Below, one piece after another: positions 25,406 through 34,823 of a stretch of DNA of 64,000 nt. A program made the translations under genes and the position numbers. Under the pieces are notes generated by a model. The model was not told where the DNA came from. It ran no database searches and saw nothing but the letters and a program-made list of their open reading frames with translations. How positions within the stretch are numbered: the stretch's first letter is position 1; every line of letters starts with the position of its first letter. This DNA is from Perlabentimonas sp034003245 (lineage in GTDB: Bacteria; Bacteroidota; Bacteroidia; Bacteroidales; Tenuifilaceae): NCBI GenBank assembly GCA_034003245.1, contig JAVEYY010000010.1, positions 55,555 to 119,554 on the forward strand, written 5' to 3'.

Positions 25406-26578
25406 TTACTCCTTCCACTCAATAACTGGCAAATCGTCGGAGAAACCATTGGCCTTAGTATATTCAACAATGGAAACACCTTGGAAGTAATGCTGAATTA
25501 TCTCCCGGTAACTTTTCCCTCTGCGAGCCATCTGCATTGCGCCATCCTGACAAAGCCCAACGCCATGTCCATAACCTCGTCCTCTAAGCCGAATGGCACC
25601 TCCCGAAACCTCAACTGAAAAGTATGCCGATCGCAGCCCAAAGTATGTTCTGATCTCGGTCATTGGAATGCTTTTTCCTGCCACAACATAATTATACTCC
25701 CTTCCCTTAGGGATAAAAACAAACTGGCTGGGTTGCATACTCTCCGCAGCAACTCCTTTCGATTCAAGGAACGATCGCCAAGTTTCAAGAGGAATTCGAA
25801 CTTCCCAGGTGGAGCTGGGTTGCCCTTTACAGTAGCTATCGGGCACCGAAACCAAATAATTTTGAGGTGTTACCCAAACATCGCCCGAATTCGCTGTTTG
25901 CCCCCCGCAGTTGGCATGGAATGCACCAACAATCATATCGTTTTTGGCATCAATCACAATCTGACCATGAGTTTCTTTTGTGGCCTTAAGAATATCAGGA
26001 TTTCTCGTCGATTTACCCTTATAGGCTTGGCAATGCACCTGATCGCATAGGTTAAAACCTTCGTCCTTGTGCCTATCAAGATGCCCCATGGCGTAGGTTC
26101 GGGCTAGCAAAGCCTGGGCTTTGTAAAACTCAATGTGAGCATTTGGCCCCGATTCGGCTTCAACAACTCCGGCTATATACTTATCAACATCTAAGATATT
26201 GATCGCCATTAAGCGGTTAAAATCCACATAAAAGGCAAGGTTATCATCATAAACCCGCGCGGGTGAAGAGGGGGCAATTGAGTTCACCCTAATAACATCG
26301 TTATCGGTATGTCCCACAATTGAAATTCGTTTCCAGGTTCCATAATTCGAAGCCATATCGCGAACCCTCACCGAATCGCGAACCCTCGAGATATAAATTA
26401 TTTGATTGGGGCTTAAGGCAAAGTTACCATCCTCGGTTATTATTGTGTACTCGCCCGTTACCGGCGTAATAAGAAGTGTTTGCAGATTTAGCTCGTTGTG
26501 TAAACTCACGCTTATTTTTTGCGAATTTGCTGAGACCGAAATCAAAAAAAACAGAAGAACCAGAAAGAAACGATTCAT
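25406..26578 (-). CDS. SpoIID/LytB-domain exported protein
   Basis: 390 residues with a signal peptide (MNRFFLVLLFFLISVSANSQ, cleavage about 19). SpoIID domain at about 130-370: YIAGVVEAESGPNAHIEFYKAQALLA (catalytic-type Glu in the EAESG turn), HCQAYKG, NCGGQTANSGDVW and GRGYGHGVGLCQDGAMQMA, all diagnostic. In spore formers SpoIID is a lytic transglycosylase; LytB forms enhance amidases. This is a non-sporulating context, so a cell-wall remodelling role is likely. Last gene of the surE operon, 13 bases after lpxB. Confidence 0.87.
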   Translation of the reverse strand: MNRFFLVLLFFLISVSANSQKISVSLHNELNLQTLLITPVTGEYTIITEDGNFALSPNQIIYISRVRDSVRVRDMASNYGTWKRISIVGHTDNDVIRVNSIAPSSPARVYDDNLAFYVDFNRLMAINILDVDKYIAGVVEAESGPNAHIEFYKAQALLARTYAMGHLDRHKDEGFNLCDQVHCQAYKGKSTRNPDILKATKETHGQIVIDAKNDMIVGAFHANCGGQTANSGDVWVTPQNYLVSVPDSYCKGQPSSTWEVRIPLETWRSFLESKGVAAESMQPSQFVFIPKGREYNYVVAGKSIPMTEIRTYFGLRSAYFSVEVSGGAIRLRGRGYGHGVGLCQDGAMQMARRGKSYREIIQHYFQGVSIVEYTKANGFSDDLPVIEWKE

Positions 26579-26591
26579 ACTTTAGTTGGTT

Positions 26592-27701
26592 TTACTTAGT
26601 AAACGAGTCAACAATTACTTTGGCAAATCGCTCTGAGGCGCCTGCTCCCCCTAGCAGATTCCTAAGCTCATCAAATGAGCTTAACATCTTTTCTCGGCTA
26701 GGATCTCCAGGTAAAAGGGCTTGCAGCTCATTGCACAGTCGATTGGTATTCAACTTACACTGCACAAGTTCTGTTACCACCTCGCGATTCATTATAAGAT
26801 TGACTAAAGATATATACTTAACCTTAATAACCAAACTTGCAATAAGCATCGATAACAAACTACCCTTGTAACAAACAACTTCGGGCACATTGAGCAAAGC
26901 TGCTTCGAGCGTTGCGGTTCCCGATGTTACCATTGCCGCTGTTGAATGTTTAAGTAATTCCTGTGTTTGACCAAAAACTATCTTAACATCGCGCCCACCT
27001 ACAAAAGGTTCATAAACCTGATAGCTAAGCGATGGCGCACCTGCAATAACCAGCTGATAATCCTTAAATTTATCAATCATTGTGAGCATTGTTGGAAGGT
27101 TGTGCTTTACCTCCTGAACTCTGCTACCAGCAAGTATTGCAATTATTGGCCGTTGATCAAGTGAGTTGCTTTGGTTAAAGTTAACGTCTTTTTCAGCCTT
27201 ATTTAATGAATCTACAAGCGGATTACCGCAGTAAACAGCATCAACACCGTGGCGTTTAAAGTAATCGACCTCGAATGGAAAAATAATTAGCAACTTATCG
27301 ACGTACTTCTTAAGGCGTTTTACGCGCGACTCTTTCCAAGCCCATACCTTGGGGGCAATGTAGTAAAAAACCTTATACCCCGCCAGCTTGGCATGTTTGG
27401 CAATTCGAAGATTAAACCCCGGGTAATCAACAAGAATAACTGCATCTGGATTAAAATCTACTATATCCTTTTTACATTGATTTAGGTTTCGCGAAATCTG
27501 AGGAAGGTTCTTGAAAACCTCCCAAAAACCCATAAACGACATCTCGCGGTAGTGCTTCACAAGCACTCCGCCATGTTGGGCCATTAGATCGCCTCCGTAA
27601 AACCGAAATTCAGCTTCGGAGTCGTGTTGCAGAATTCCCCGCATCAAATTTGATGCATGAAGATCGCCAGATGCCTCACCAGCAACGATATAGTATTTCA
27701 T
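26592..27701 (-). CDS. lpxB: lipid-A-disaccharide synthase
   Basis: 369 residues, GT19 fold. Start MKYYIVAGEASGDLHASNLM, then ADVILVDYPGFNLR-like VILVDYPGFNLRIA, YYIAPKVWAWKESRVKR, FPFEVDYFKRHG and the UDP-binding STAAMVTSGTATLEAALL are all LpxB signatures. It joins UDP-2,3-diacylglucosamine with lipid X in the Raetz pathway at the inner face of the inner membrane. Lies 11 bases after a small membrane protein gene. Confidence 0.97.
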   Translation of the reverse strand: MKYYIVAGEASGDLHASNLMRGILQHDSEAEFRFYGGDLMAQHGGVLVKHYREMSFMGFWEVFKNLPQISRNLNQCKKDIVDFNPDAVILVDYPGFNLRIAKHAKLAGYKVFYYIAPKVWAWKESRVKRLKKYVDKLLIIFPFEVDYFKRHGVDAVYCGNPLVDSLNKAEKDVNFNQSNSLDQRPIIAILAGSRVQEVKHNLPTMLTMIDKFKDYQLVIAGAPSLSYQVYEPFVGGRDVKIVFGQTQELLKHSTAAMVTSGTATLEAALLNVPEVVCYKGSLLSMLIASLVIKVKYISLVNLIMNREVVTELVQCKLNTNRLCNELQALLPGDPSREKMLSSFDELRNLLGGAGASERFAKVIVDSFTK

Positions 27702-27712
27702 ACCAATCCCTT

Positions 27713-28006
27713 CTAGCCTATAAATTTAAGAATAAGCACTAAAATGGCGTAGCCAATTGTTGCCATTAACACACCCCTAGCCGCTCGTAACCTGTTAGTG
27801 TAAATAAAAAGGAAGAAAAATCCCAAATTTGGAATAGCTCCCATGCTAATCATCTTGGGGGCAATAAGATGCAACCAAATAGTCTGCAGCGATTTATCGG
27901 CAAACACAAAGGGATAAATATATCGAAGAATAAAAAAATAGGCTAAAACTGGGGTTATCACCCCCAGTATTGTACCCAGATATAGGTTATCAAATTTCTT
28001 TTTCAC
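27713..28006 (-). CDS. small membrane protein of unknown function
   Basis: 97 residues with three likely membrane helices (about 9-28, 50-68, 78-95) and little else. No motif recognised. It sits between surE and lpxB with 47 and 11 base gaps, clearly part of that operon, so a role in envelope biogenesis is plausible but unproven. Codon use and a clean ATG start support a real gene. Confidence 0.72.
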   Translation of the reverse strand: MKKKFDNLYLGTILGVITPVLAYFFILRYIYPFVFADKSLQTIWLHLIAPKMISMGAIPNLGFFFLFIYTNRLRAARGVLMATIGYAILVLILKFIG

Positions 28007-28053
28007 TTGGAATAATATTATGTCTAACCTTTAACCTTACAAGTTATTTGAAA

Positions 28054-28872
28054 CTATTTAGAAGACTTCAGTACACCGAGTAGACTTTCATCGAATTGCA
28101 ATACTTGCTGAATTCTATCCAGTTCACTCCTATCGGTTAAATCGATTCTGATGGGAACAACCGATAAGTATCCGTTTGCAAGGGCGTACTCGTCGGTATC
28201 GGTGGCCTCGGGTTCCTCGTTATGGTAATAACCTGTTAGCCAAAAATAATCTACGCCTCTGGGATCGGTACGCTTATCAAACTCCTCGCGCCAGGTTCCC
28301 ATATTCTGTCGGCAAGCCTTAACGCCCTTAATCTCATCGGCAGGAATTGCTGGAATATTCACATTTAGGCAAACACCACGAGTAAGTCCCTTGGCTATTA
28401 TCGATTCCACAATTGGGCGGCCAAACCGAATTGCTCCGCTAAAATCGGCATCGGGCATAAAATCTAGAAGCGAGAATCCAATGGATGGAATTCCATACAA
28501 ACACCCCTCAATCACTGCCGCCATGGTTCCCGAGTAAAAAACGCTAACCGAAGAGTTGGAACCGTGATTAATACCCGAAAGAATAAGATCGGGCGGGTTG
28601 GTTAGCACTTGGCTCATAGCCAACTTCACGCAATCAACCGGTGTTCCATTTACCGAATACATCTCCACGTCATCGGTTCGCTTATGATTTCGAATTCGCA
28701 GCGGATGTTTTATGGTAATAGCATGCGACATGCCCGAGTTCCCCTCGTGAGGAGCGACAACCACTACCCTACCCAATGGCTTTGCCATTTCAATTAGCGC
28801 ACTAATTCCCTTTGCCTGATATCCATCATCGTTTGTTACCAGAATTAATGGCACTCTGCTATCATTACCCAT
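28054..28872 (-). CDS. surE: 5'/3'-nucleotidase SurE
   Basis: 272 residues from ATG 28872. An in-frame ATG at 28902 is inside the -7 box of a very good promoter (28900-28929), so it cannot be the start. Motifs: LILVTNDDGYQAKG (metal ligands of NDD), SGINHGSNSSVSVFYSGTM and NVNIP. SurE is a metal-dependent nucleotide phosphatase. First gene of surE-orf-lpxB-spoIID-like. Confidence 0.95.
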   Translation of the reverse strand: MGNDSRVPLILVTNDDGYQAKGISALIEMAKPLGRVVVVAPHEGNSGMSHAITIKHPLRIRNHKRTDDVEMYSVNGTPVDCVKLAMSQVLTNPPDLILSGINHGSNSSVSVFYSGTMAAVIEGCLYGIPSIGFSLLDFMPDADFSGAIRFGRPIVESIIAKGLTRGVCLNVNIPAIPADEIKGVKACRQNMGTWREEFDKRTDPRGVDYFWLTGYYHNEEPEATDTDEYALANGYLSVVPIRIDLTDRSELDRIQQVLQFDESLLGVLKSSK

Positions 28873-28899
28873 TGATATATAAATATTAATGTTTGGCTG

Positions 28900-28929
28900 C
28901 AAAGTTACTCAAATCGCTCGATGCAGCAA
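28900..28929 (-). promoter_or_regulatory. primary-sigma promoter of the surE operon
   Basis: Minus strand: TTG at 28929-28927, 19 bases, TAACTTTG at 28907-28900. Matches TTG-N19-TAnnTTTG perfectly. Predicted start of transcription near 28895, before ATG 28872. Confidence 0.75.
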
Positions 28930-29040
28930 GTATTTTAAGTAAAACCCTTTAACCCAACAATGGTTCGATAAAATTAAAAGGTTTGCCAAGATTACAAAAG
29001 GAATACCTAGTATAATGCAGTATCAAAAATATTTTTTCGC

Positions 29041-29048
29041 TACTTTTG
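29041..29048 (+). promoter_or_regulatory. -7 element for pheT
   Basis: TACTTTTG, perfect TAnnTTTG, 51 bases before ATG 29100; no convincing TTG upstream. Confidence 0.5.
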
Positions 29049-29099
29049 CCTGTTAATTAGCACTCGCACCTATTTAAAAATTGTTAAGAATTCTCAAAG

Positions 29100-31553
29100 A
29101 TGAAGATTTCGTACAGCTGGCTAAAAGAATACATAAACATCGACCAAACCCCAGAGGAAATATCCAAAATCCTCACCTCCATTGGACTTGAAGTTGAATC
29201 GCTCGAAAAAGTAGAAGCCGTAAAGGGTGGCCTACAGGGCGTAATAATTGGCGAAGTACTCACCTGCCATAAACACCCCGATGCCGACAAACTCAGCGTT
29301 ACTACTGTAAATATTGGTCAACCCGAACCCCTCAATATAGTGTGCGGTGCACCCAATGTGGCAGCAGGGCAAAAGGTAGTCGTGGCTACCGTTGGCACAA
29401 CGCTGTACTTTAACAATAATGAGCTAACACTAAAAAAGACAAAAATCAGGGGACAACTATCCGAAGGGATGATTTGCGCTGAAGACGAACTTGGACTAGG
29501 AACAGACCATCATGGAATAATGGTTCTAAATCCCGATGCCAAAATCGGAACCCCTGCAGCAGAATACTTTAAACTGGACGATGACTACCAACTCGAAATT
29601 GGGCTCACCCCAAACCGAATAGATGCAGCATCGCATTTTGGGGTAGCTCGCGATTTAGCAGCATACCTTAACCTCAGCATTCCTACTAAAACCTATAAAC
29701 CATCGGTTGAGAATTTTACAGTTGACAATAATTCGCTTCAAATTCCAGTAGAGGTAAAGAATACTGAAGCCTGCCCCCGATACAGCGGCTTAACCATAAG
29801 CAATGTTAAGGTTGGCCCTTCGCCCGAATGGCTTCAGAAAAGGTTACGTTCCATTGGGCAAAGCCCGATAAATAACGTTGTGGATGTTACAAATTTTATC
29901 CTTCACGAAATTGGGCAACCCCTCCATGCATTCGATGCAGATAAGATTGAAGGAAATAAAGTTGTGGTGGGAACTCTCGAGCACGACACCCAATTCACCA
30001 CCCTCGATGAGGTTGAGCGTAAACTTAGCAGTGAGGATCTGATGATTTGCAGCACTACTGAGGGAATGTGTATTGCTGGAGTTTTTGGTGGAAATAAATC
30101 GGGGGTAACTGAAAGCACAAAGAACATTTTCCTCGAAAGCGCCTGCTTTAACCCAGTATGGATACGTAAAACCGCCAAAAGACATGGACTAAGCACCGAT
30201 GCATCGTTCCGATACGAGCGCGGAGCCGATCCCAATATCACCGTTTGGGCACTTAAACGTGCCGCCATGCTAATTAAGGAGGTTGCTGGTGGCCAAATAT
30301 CATCCGATATTGTGGATGTTTACCCAAGTCCTGTAAATAACTACAAGGTTGAGCTAAGCATTGACCGCACAAACAAATTAATTGGCAAGCAGATTCCTTT
30401 AAACACAATTAAACAGATACTTAGTAGTCTCGATATTATTATTGAGGCAGAAGAAGCCGATACTCTAAGATTGAGTATTCCTCCATATAGAGTTGATGTA
30501 CAGCGCGAAGCCGATGTAGTTGAAGAAATCCTCAGAATCTACGGGTATAACAATGTGGAAACCTCCCAAAAGGTAAATAGCACGCTGGCCCATAGCATCC
30601 GTCCCGATAATCATAGAGTAATTAAGCTTATCTCCGATTCACTTTCGGGAACTGGTATGAACGAGATTATGTGCAACTCGCTCACCAAGCTGGCTTACTA
30701 TCAGAAACTCACAACTTACCCCATTGGTAATTCCGTTGAAATAATAAACCCGCTTAGCACCGATTTAAATGGTTTACGACAAACTTTGCTGTATGGCGGC
30801 TTGGAATCGATAATATACAACTCGAACCGAAAGAAAAGCAACCTAAAACTTTACGAATGGGGCAACTGCTACTTCTTCGACAAGAGCAAAGAGAATTTTG
30901 AAATTGCTCTTAAAGCATACAACGAAGAGTTTAGGCTAGCAATGTGGCTCACTGGTGATAATACCGAGGAGAGCTGGACCAAAAAGCAGGAAGAGACAAC
31001 CTTTTACCACTTAAAGGCTGTTGTAATGAGTATTTTAGAAAAGCTAGGGATTAAAACCGACAGCCTTGTTTTTGCTGATGCCCCCTCGGATATGTTTGAG
31101 TATGGTTTAAATATCAGCATTAATAACAAAACACTTGGCTACCTTGGATTAGTTTCGAAAAAGATTTGTAAGGAATTTGATATTAAGCAGGAGGTTTTCT
31201 TTGCTGAACTTTTATGGGATGCCATTTTCAACCTGGCGAGGAAGAATAAGGTTCAATTCGCCGAGATATCCAAGTATCCCGAAGTTCGAAGAGATTTAGC
31301 ACTTCTGCTCGACAACAAAATATCATTTGCACAGGTAAAGGAGGTAGCGCAAAAAACAGAACGTAAGCTCATTAAGAGCATCAACCTATTTGATGTGTAC
31401 CAGGGGACTAATCTTGGTGAAGGCAAAAAGTCGTATGCGGTTTCGTTCATTCTTCAGGATGACGAAAAAACCCTTACCGACAAGCAGATTGAGAAAACCA
31501 TGCAGAACCTGATTTTTGCCCTTAACCGTGATTTGAATGCACAGATCCGATAA
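29100..31553 (+). CDS. pheT: phenylalanyl-tRNA synthetase beta subunit
   Basis: 817 residues of normal length. N-terminal MKISYSWLKEYINI, an OB-type tRNA-binding domain (about 40-150, CHKHPDADKLSV), B3/B4 editing domain (about 210-390, NNVVDVTNFILHEIGQPLHAFD; ESACFNPVWIRKTAKRHG), B5 domain (about 405-470), the catalytic-like domain and a C-terminal anticodon-binding fold (ISKYPEVRRDLALLLD). It forms the alpha2beta2 enzyme with PheS, whose gene is elsewhere. Followed by a bidirectional terminator. Confidence 0.98.
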   Translation: MKISYSWLKEYINIDQTPEEISKILTSIGLEVESLEKVEAVKGGLQGVIIGEVLTCHKHPDADKLSVTTVNIGQPEPLNIVCGAPNVAAGQKVVVATVGTTLYFNNNELTLKKTKIRGQLSEGMICAEDELGLGTDHHGIMVLNPDAKIGTPAAEYFKLDDDYQLEIGLTPNRIDAASHFGVARDLAAYLNLSIPTKTYKPSVENFTVDNNSLQIPVEVKNTEACPRYSGLTISNVKVGPSPEWLQKRLRSIGQSPINNVVDVTNFILHEIGQPLHAFDADKIEGNKVVVGTLEHDTQFTTLDEVERKLSSEDLMICSTTEGMCIAGVFGGNKSGVTESTKNIFLESACFNPVWIRKTAKRHGLSTDASFRYERGADPNITVWALKRAAMLIKEVAGGQISSDIVDVYPSPVNNYKVELSIDRTNKLIGKQIPLNTIKQILSSLDIIIEAEEADTLRLSIPPYRVDVQREADVVEEILRIYGYNNVETSQKVNSTLAHSIRPDNHRVIKLISDSLSGTGMNEIMCNSLTKLAYYQKLTTYPIGNSVEIINPLSTDLNGLRQTLLYGGLESIIYNSNRKKSNLKLYEWGNCYFFDKSKENFEIALKAYNEEFRLAMWLTGDNTEESWTKKQEETTFYHLKAVVMSILEKLGIKTDSLVFADAPSDMFEYGLNISINNKTLGYLGLVSKKICKEFDIKQEVFFAELLWDAIFNLARKNKVQFAEISKYPEVRRDLALLLDNKISFAQVKEVAQKTERKLIKSINLFDVYQGTNLGEGKKSYAVSFILQDDEKTLTDKQIEKTMQNLIFALNRDLNAQIR

Positions 31554-31569
31554 GGTTGATATCTCAATT

Positions 31570-31610
31570 CATAACAAAAAAACCACCCTTGGGGTGGTTT
31601 TTTTGTTATG
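31570..31610. terminator. bidirectional terminator
   Basis: 19-bp perfect stem including ACCACCC/GGGTGGT and runs of seven A and seven T, 3-base loop. Serves pheT (plus) and the lipoprotein gene at 31621 (minus). Confidence 0.92.
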
Positions 31611-31620
31611 GAAGTTCTAT

Positions 31621-32499
31621 TTAGTACTTCTTATAGCTAAACTGAATCTCTCCCTTATTAACAGTTGATTCAGTTCCTCCTGGAGGAATTGCTCCGGGGG
31701 TAACGGCTGTGATTTTAACCACATAGTATATGTCTCCCTTTTTTGCAATAAAAACGTCGTTTACTGCGGGTGCATCAACAGCAGTAACTGCATTTGCCTC
31801 GTTAAACATAAGTCTTGCTTCACGAACCAAACCTGCATTAAAATTGTAATTTACTTTATGGAATAGGGTGTTATTCCCAGTAGTCCATTTTCCGGTAAAT
31901 GCTACACCTTGAGCATCAGTATTGATCATACTCTTTAAGGCAGCTTCACCATCTGCTCCAACGGTGGCATCACCATCAAGGTTGTAAGCACCATGAGCAG
32001 GCCCTTCGATGTGATAAAATTTGCCCTCTTTGGATTGTGGAAATACCGTTGCATCGGTAACGGTAAAGATTAACTCACCAACCTTGTCGTTATTATCAAT
32101 AACAATGAATTGGTATTGAATCTTATCGTAATCATCATTTACAAAGTGATAAAAATCAAGCACTCCAGTAAATGGATAAGAAAGAGTAGTTTTGTTAAGG
32201 TTTCCTGGTTTATAATCAAAAAGATCCTCATCAACCTCTACATCACCCTTCAAGGCTTTCCTTACCATATGGAAATCGGCAACCCCGCCAGGGACATCAA
32301 CCTCAACGGTAAAAGAAACATCAAACATATGATTCTCCTTTTCGGCAAAGTTAACCGCAAGTGCTGTCCCTTCTACACCTGAGAATGTTACAACCGGCCC
32401 ATCGGGAATAATTGGGTCTGGATCATCATCCTTGCAACCAGTAAACACTACCAAGCCAGCAAAAGCCAGCATAGCTAAATACTTAATTGTTTTTGTCAT
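31621..32499 (-). CDS. surface lipoprotein of unknown function
   Basis: 292 residues. Signal and lipobox LVVFTGCKDDDPDP: Cys22 is followed by K and three D, the lipoprotein export signal that sends Bacteroidota lipoproteins to the outer surface. The body is beta-rich with no motif I recognise (VVTFSGVEGTALAVNF early, HIEGPAHGAYNLDG mid, KGEIQFSYKKY at the end). Single gene with its own strong promoter at 32548-32578 and a shared terminator. Confidence 0.78.
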   Translation of the reverse strand: MTKTIKYLAMLAFAGLVVFTGCKDDDPDPIIPDGPVVTFSGVEGTALAVNFAEKENHMFDVSFTVEVDVPGGVADFHMVRKALKGDVEVDEDLFDYKPGNLNKTTLSYPFTGVLDFYHFVNDDYDKIQYQFIVIDNNDKVGELIFTVTDATVFPQSKEGKFYHIEGPAHGAYNLDGDATVGADGEAALKSMINTDAQGVAFTGKWTTGNNTLFHKVNYNFNAGLVREARLMFNEANAVTAVDAPAVNDVFIAKKGDIYYVVKITAVTPGAIPPGGTESTVNKGEIQFSYKKY

Positions 32500-32547
32500 A
32501 ATCAGTGGTTTTGGTTAAACATTTTTTTTTAAATTTCACTAGTCTAA

Positions 32548-32578
32548 CAAAGTTAACACAAATAAGTTTTTAACACAA
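32548..32578 (-). promoter_or_regulatory. primary-sigma promoter of the lipoprotein gene
   Basis: Minus strand: TTG at 32578-32576, 20 bases, TAACTTTG at 32555-32548. Good fit to TTG-N19/20-TAnnTTTG, 49 bases before ATG 32499. Confidence 0.7.
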
Positions 32579-32592
32579 GCAAAAGGCACATT

Positions 32593-33117
32593 ATGTCGAG
32601 AGTTTTTGATAACATAGCTATTATAAGGGGAGATATTACCCTACAGGCTGTTGATGCCATTGTAAATGCAGCAAACCAATCGTTGCTGGGTGGCGGTGGT
32701 GTGGATGGGGCAATTCATCGAGCTGCTGGCCCAATGCTCCTTGAGGAATGCCGAAAACTTGATGGCTGCCCTACGGGTGAGGCCCGTATTACCAAAGGCT
32801 ACAATATACCTGCAAAGTATATAATACATACCGTAGGCCCAATTTGGCGGGGCGGACACCAAGATGAGGCAACACTTCTGCAAAGTGCCTACAATAGCAC
32901 ATTATCTCTAGCCCTTCAATACAAGCTTAAATCTATTGCATTCCCCAATATTTGTACGGGGATTTATTCATTTCCCAAACCATTGGCCGCGCAAATTGCC
33001 ATCGAATGTGTACATAATTTTATCCAAAAGAATTCCCACCCAAAGTTGGTCACTTTTGTCTGCTTTGACGATGAGAACTTCCAAACTTATAAGCGCTTGT
33101 TGGACGGGGAGCGTTAG
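32593..33117 (+). CDS. macro-domain ADP-ribose/ADP-ribosyl hydrolase
   Basis: 174 residues, a stand-alone macro domain. D14 in RGDIT, VDAIVNAANQSLLGGGGVDG (N25, N28, D38) and the C-terminal phosphate-loop NICTGIYSFP match the MacroD/YmdB-type class, which removes mono-ADP-ribose from proteins or O-acetyl-ADP-ribose. Divergent from the lipoprotein gene, ATG 93 bases away. No toxin-like ADP-ribosyltransferase is nearby, so a housekeeping role is likelier than an antitoxin role. Confidence 0.93.
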   Translation: MSRVFDNIAIIRGDITLQAVDAIVNAANQSLLGGGGVDGAIHRAAGPMLLEECRKLDGCPTGEARITKGYNIPAKYIIHTVGPIWRGGHQDEATLLQSAYNSTLSLALQYKLKSIAFPNICTGIYSFPKPLAAQIAIECVHNFIQKNSHPKLVTFVCFDDENFQTYKRLLDGER

Positions 33118-33359
33118 TCAATTTTTCACTACTTTATCTTTAAATAGAATTTCTGCAATCTTTCTACAGCATTAGGGGTTAATCATGTAATGATCTCATA
33201 TAAAAATATCCTACAAATTCAGAACAAATTACACTTATGTTCGCTTTTTATTAACTTCGCAACGTTGGATATTACAATATTCATAATACATATCTAGTAA
33301 TAGTTAGAGAAAAAAAACAGTTGTTTCGTACCTAAAAAATAATCTCAACCCAAATTGCA

Positions 33360-34772
33360 ATGAACCAAATTCTTAGACTTTTCTGGCTTACGGCCCTTTA
33401 CCTTATCTCTTCCACTGGATTTGGTAGCAACGATAGCATCTCCGAGACCAAAAGCAAGCTAATCTACAAGATTAATATAAAGGAGGACATTATGCCTGCT
33501 GCATGGCGCATTACTCAAAGAGGTTTCGATGAAGCATCTGAGCAAAACGCCGATGTTATCATTATTCACATGAACACCTACGGGGGCATGGTAAATATGG
33601 CCGACTCCATACGCACAAAAATCCTCAACAGCACAATTCCAGTTTGGGTTTTTATCGATAACCAGGCTGCATCAGCTGGAGCCCTTATCAGCATTGCTGC
33701 CGATAGCATTTACATGCGACAAGGAGGAAGCATTGGCGCCGCCACCGTGGTTAACCAAACTGGCGAGGTTGCCCCCGATAAGTTTCAATCGTTTATGCGA
33801 AGCACCATGCGCGCCACAGCCGAGGCCAAGGGAAAAATTCCAGTTGTTGTTGATGGCGATACCATATATAAATGGCGTCGCGATCCTCGAATTGCTGAAG
33901 CCATGGTCGATCCCAGCGTTTACATTGAGGGAATTATTGATGATGATAAAGTGCTTACGTTCACTACCGAAGAGGCCATTCGATGGGGCTACTGCGAAGG
34001 GAGTGCAGAAACTGTAGCCGAACTGATTGATAATGTTGGAATAAAAGATTACAAGCTAGTGGAGTTTAAACCCACCCTAATAGACAAGATAATTGGTCTC
34101 CTCACCAGCCCAGTGATTTCGGGACTGCTAATCATGCTAATTGTTGGGGGTATATACTTCGAACTTCAAACACCGGGCGTTGGATTTCCTTTAGCAGTTG
34201 CCGTTTTGGGCGCCATCCTGTATTTTGCTCCACTCTACATCGAGGGAATGGCAGAGCACTACGAACTGATTATTTTCATTGTGGGGCTTATTCTAATTGC
34301 TGTCGAGGTTTTTGCCCTTCCGGGCTTTGGCGTAGCTGGGATTAGTGGTATTATCCTAGTGATTATAGGGCTTACCGTGGCGCTAATTGATAATGATATT
34401 TTCAGAGATGTAAGACCTTTTTCCTGGATCGAAGTACTCCAGCCTTTAGCTCTTGTAGCCTTTTCAATTTTAGCCGGACTAATAGGCTCAATCATTTTAA
34501 GTAGGAAGCTAATTACCTCACCTGCATTCCCTAGCCTTGCACTCAACTCAAGCCTAACTCAGGAAGAGGGTTATATTGGAGTCGACAAACACCAGAAGGA
34601 TATGTTGGGAAAAACTGGAATTGCAGTCACTGTTCTTCGACCTTCGGGTAAGGTGCAAATTGATGATGAGATATTTGATGCCGTGTCGGATGAAGGATTT
34701 ATTAATAAGAACGAAGAGGTTAAGGTAATAAAGGACGAGGCTGGCCAAATATACGTAATGCGCAAGAACTAA
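33360..34772 (+). CDS. ClpP-class membrane serine protease / NfeD-family protein
   Basis: 470 residues: signal peptide (about 1-22), ClpP/crotonase-like protease domain (about 35-225) with probable nucleophile S105 in NQAASAGALIS, four membrane helices (about 240-360) and a C-terminal OB fold (about 400-465, GKTGIAVTVLRPSGKVQI). This is the long form of NfeD (NfeD1b), often paired with a stomatin; no stomatin gene is next to it here. Likely cleaves membrane proteins. A TAACTTCG near-match to the -7 box lies at 33252. Confidence 0.92.
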   Translation: MNQILRLFWLTALYLISSTGFGSNDSISETKSKLIYKINIKEDIMPAAWRITQRGFDEASEQNADVIIIHMNTYGGMVNMADSIRTKILNSTIPVWVFIDNQAASAGALISIAADSIYMRQGGSIGAATVVNQTGEVAPDKFQSFMRSTMRATAEAKGKIPVVVDGDTIYKWRRDPRIAEAMVDPSVYIEGIIDDDKVLTFTTEEAIRWGYCEGSAETVAELIDNVGIKDYKLVEFKPTLIDKIIGLLTSPVISGLLIMLIVGGIYFELQTPGVGFPLAVAVLGAILYFAPLYIEGMAEHYELIIFIVGLILIAVEVFALPGFGVAGISGIILVIIGLTVALIDNDIFRDVRPFSWIEVLQPLALVAFSILAGLIGSIILSRKLITSPAFPSLALNSSLTQEEGYIGVDKHQKDMLGKTGIAVTVLRPSGKVQIDDEIFDAVSDEGFINKNEEVKVIKDEAGQIYVMRKN

Positions 34773-34776
34773 TCTT

Positions 34777-34818
34777 TTTGAACGTCGAAGTGAAAGTAAT
34801 ACCTCTTCGACGTTCAAA
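34777..34818. terminator. bidirectional terminator
   Basis: 14-bp perfect stem TTTGAACGTCGAAG and its complement, 14-base loop, between two converging genes. Confidence 0.8.
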
Positions 34819-34823
34819 CTTTT

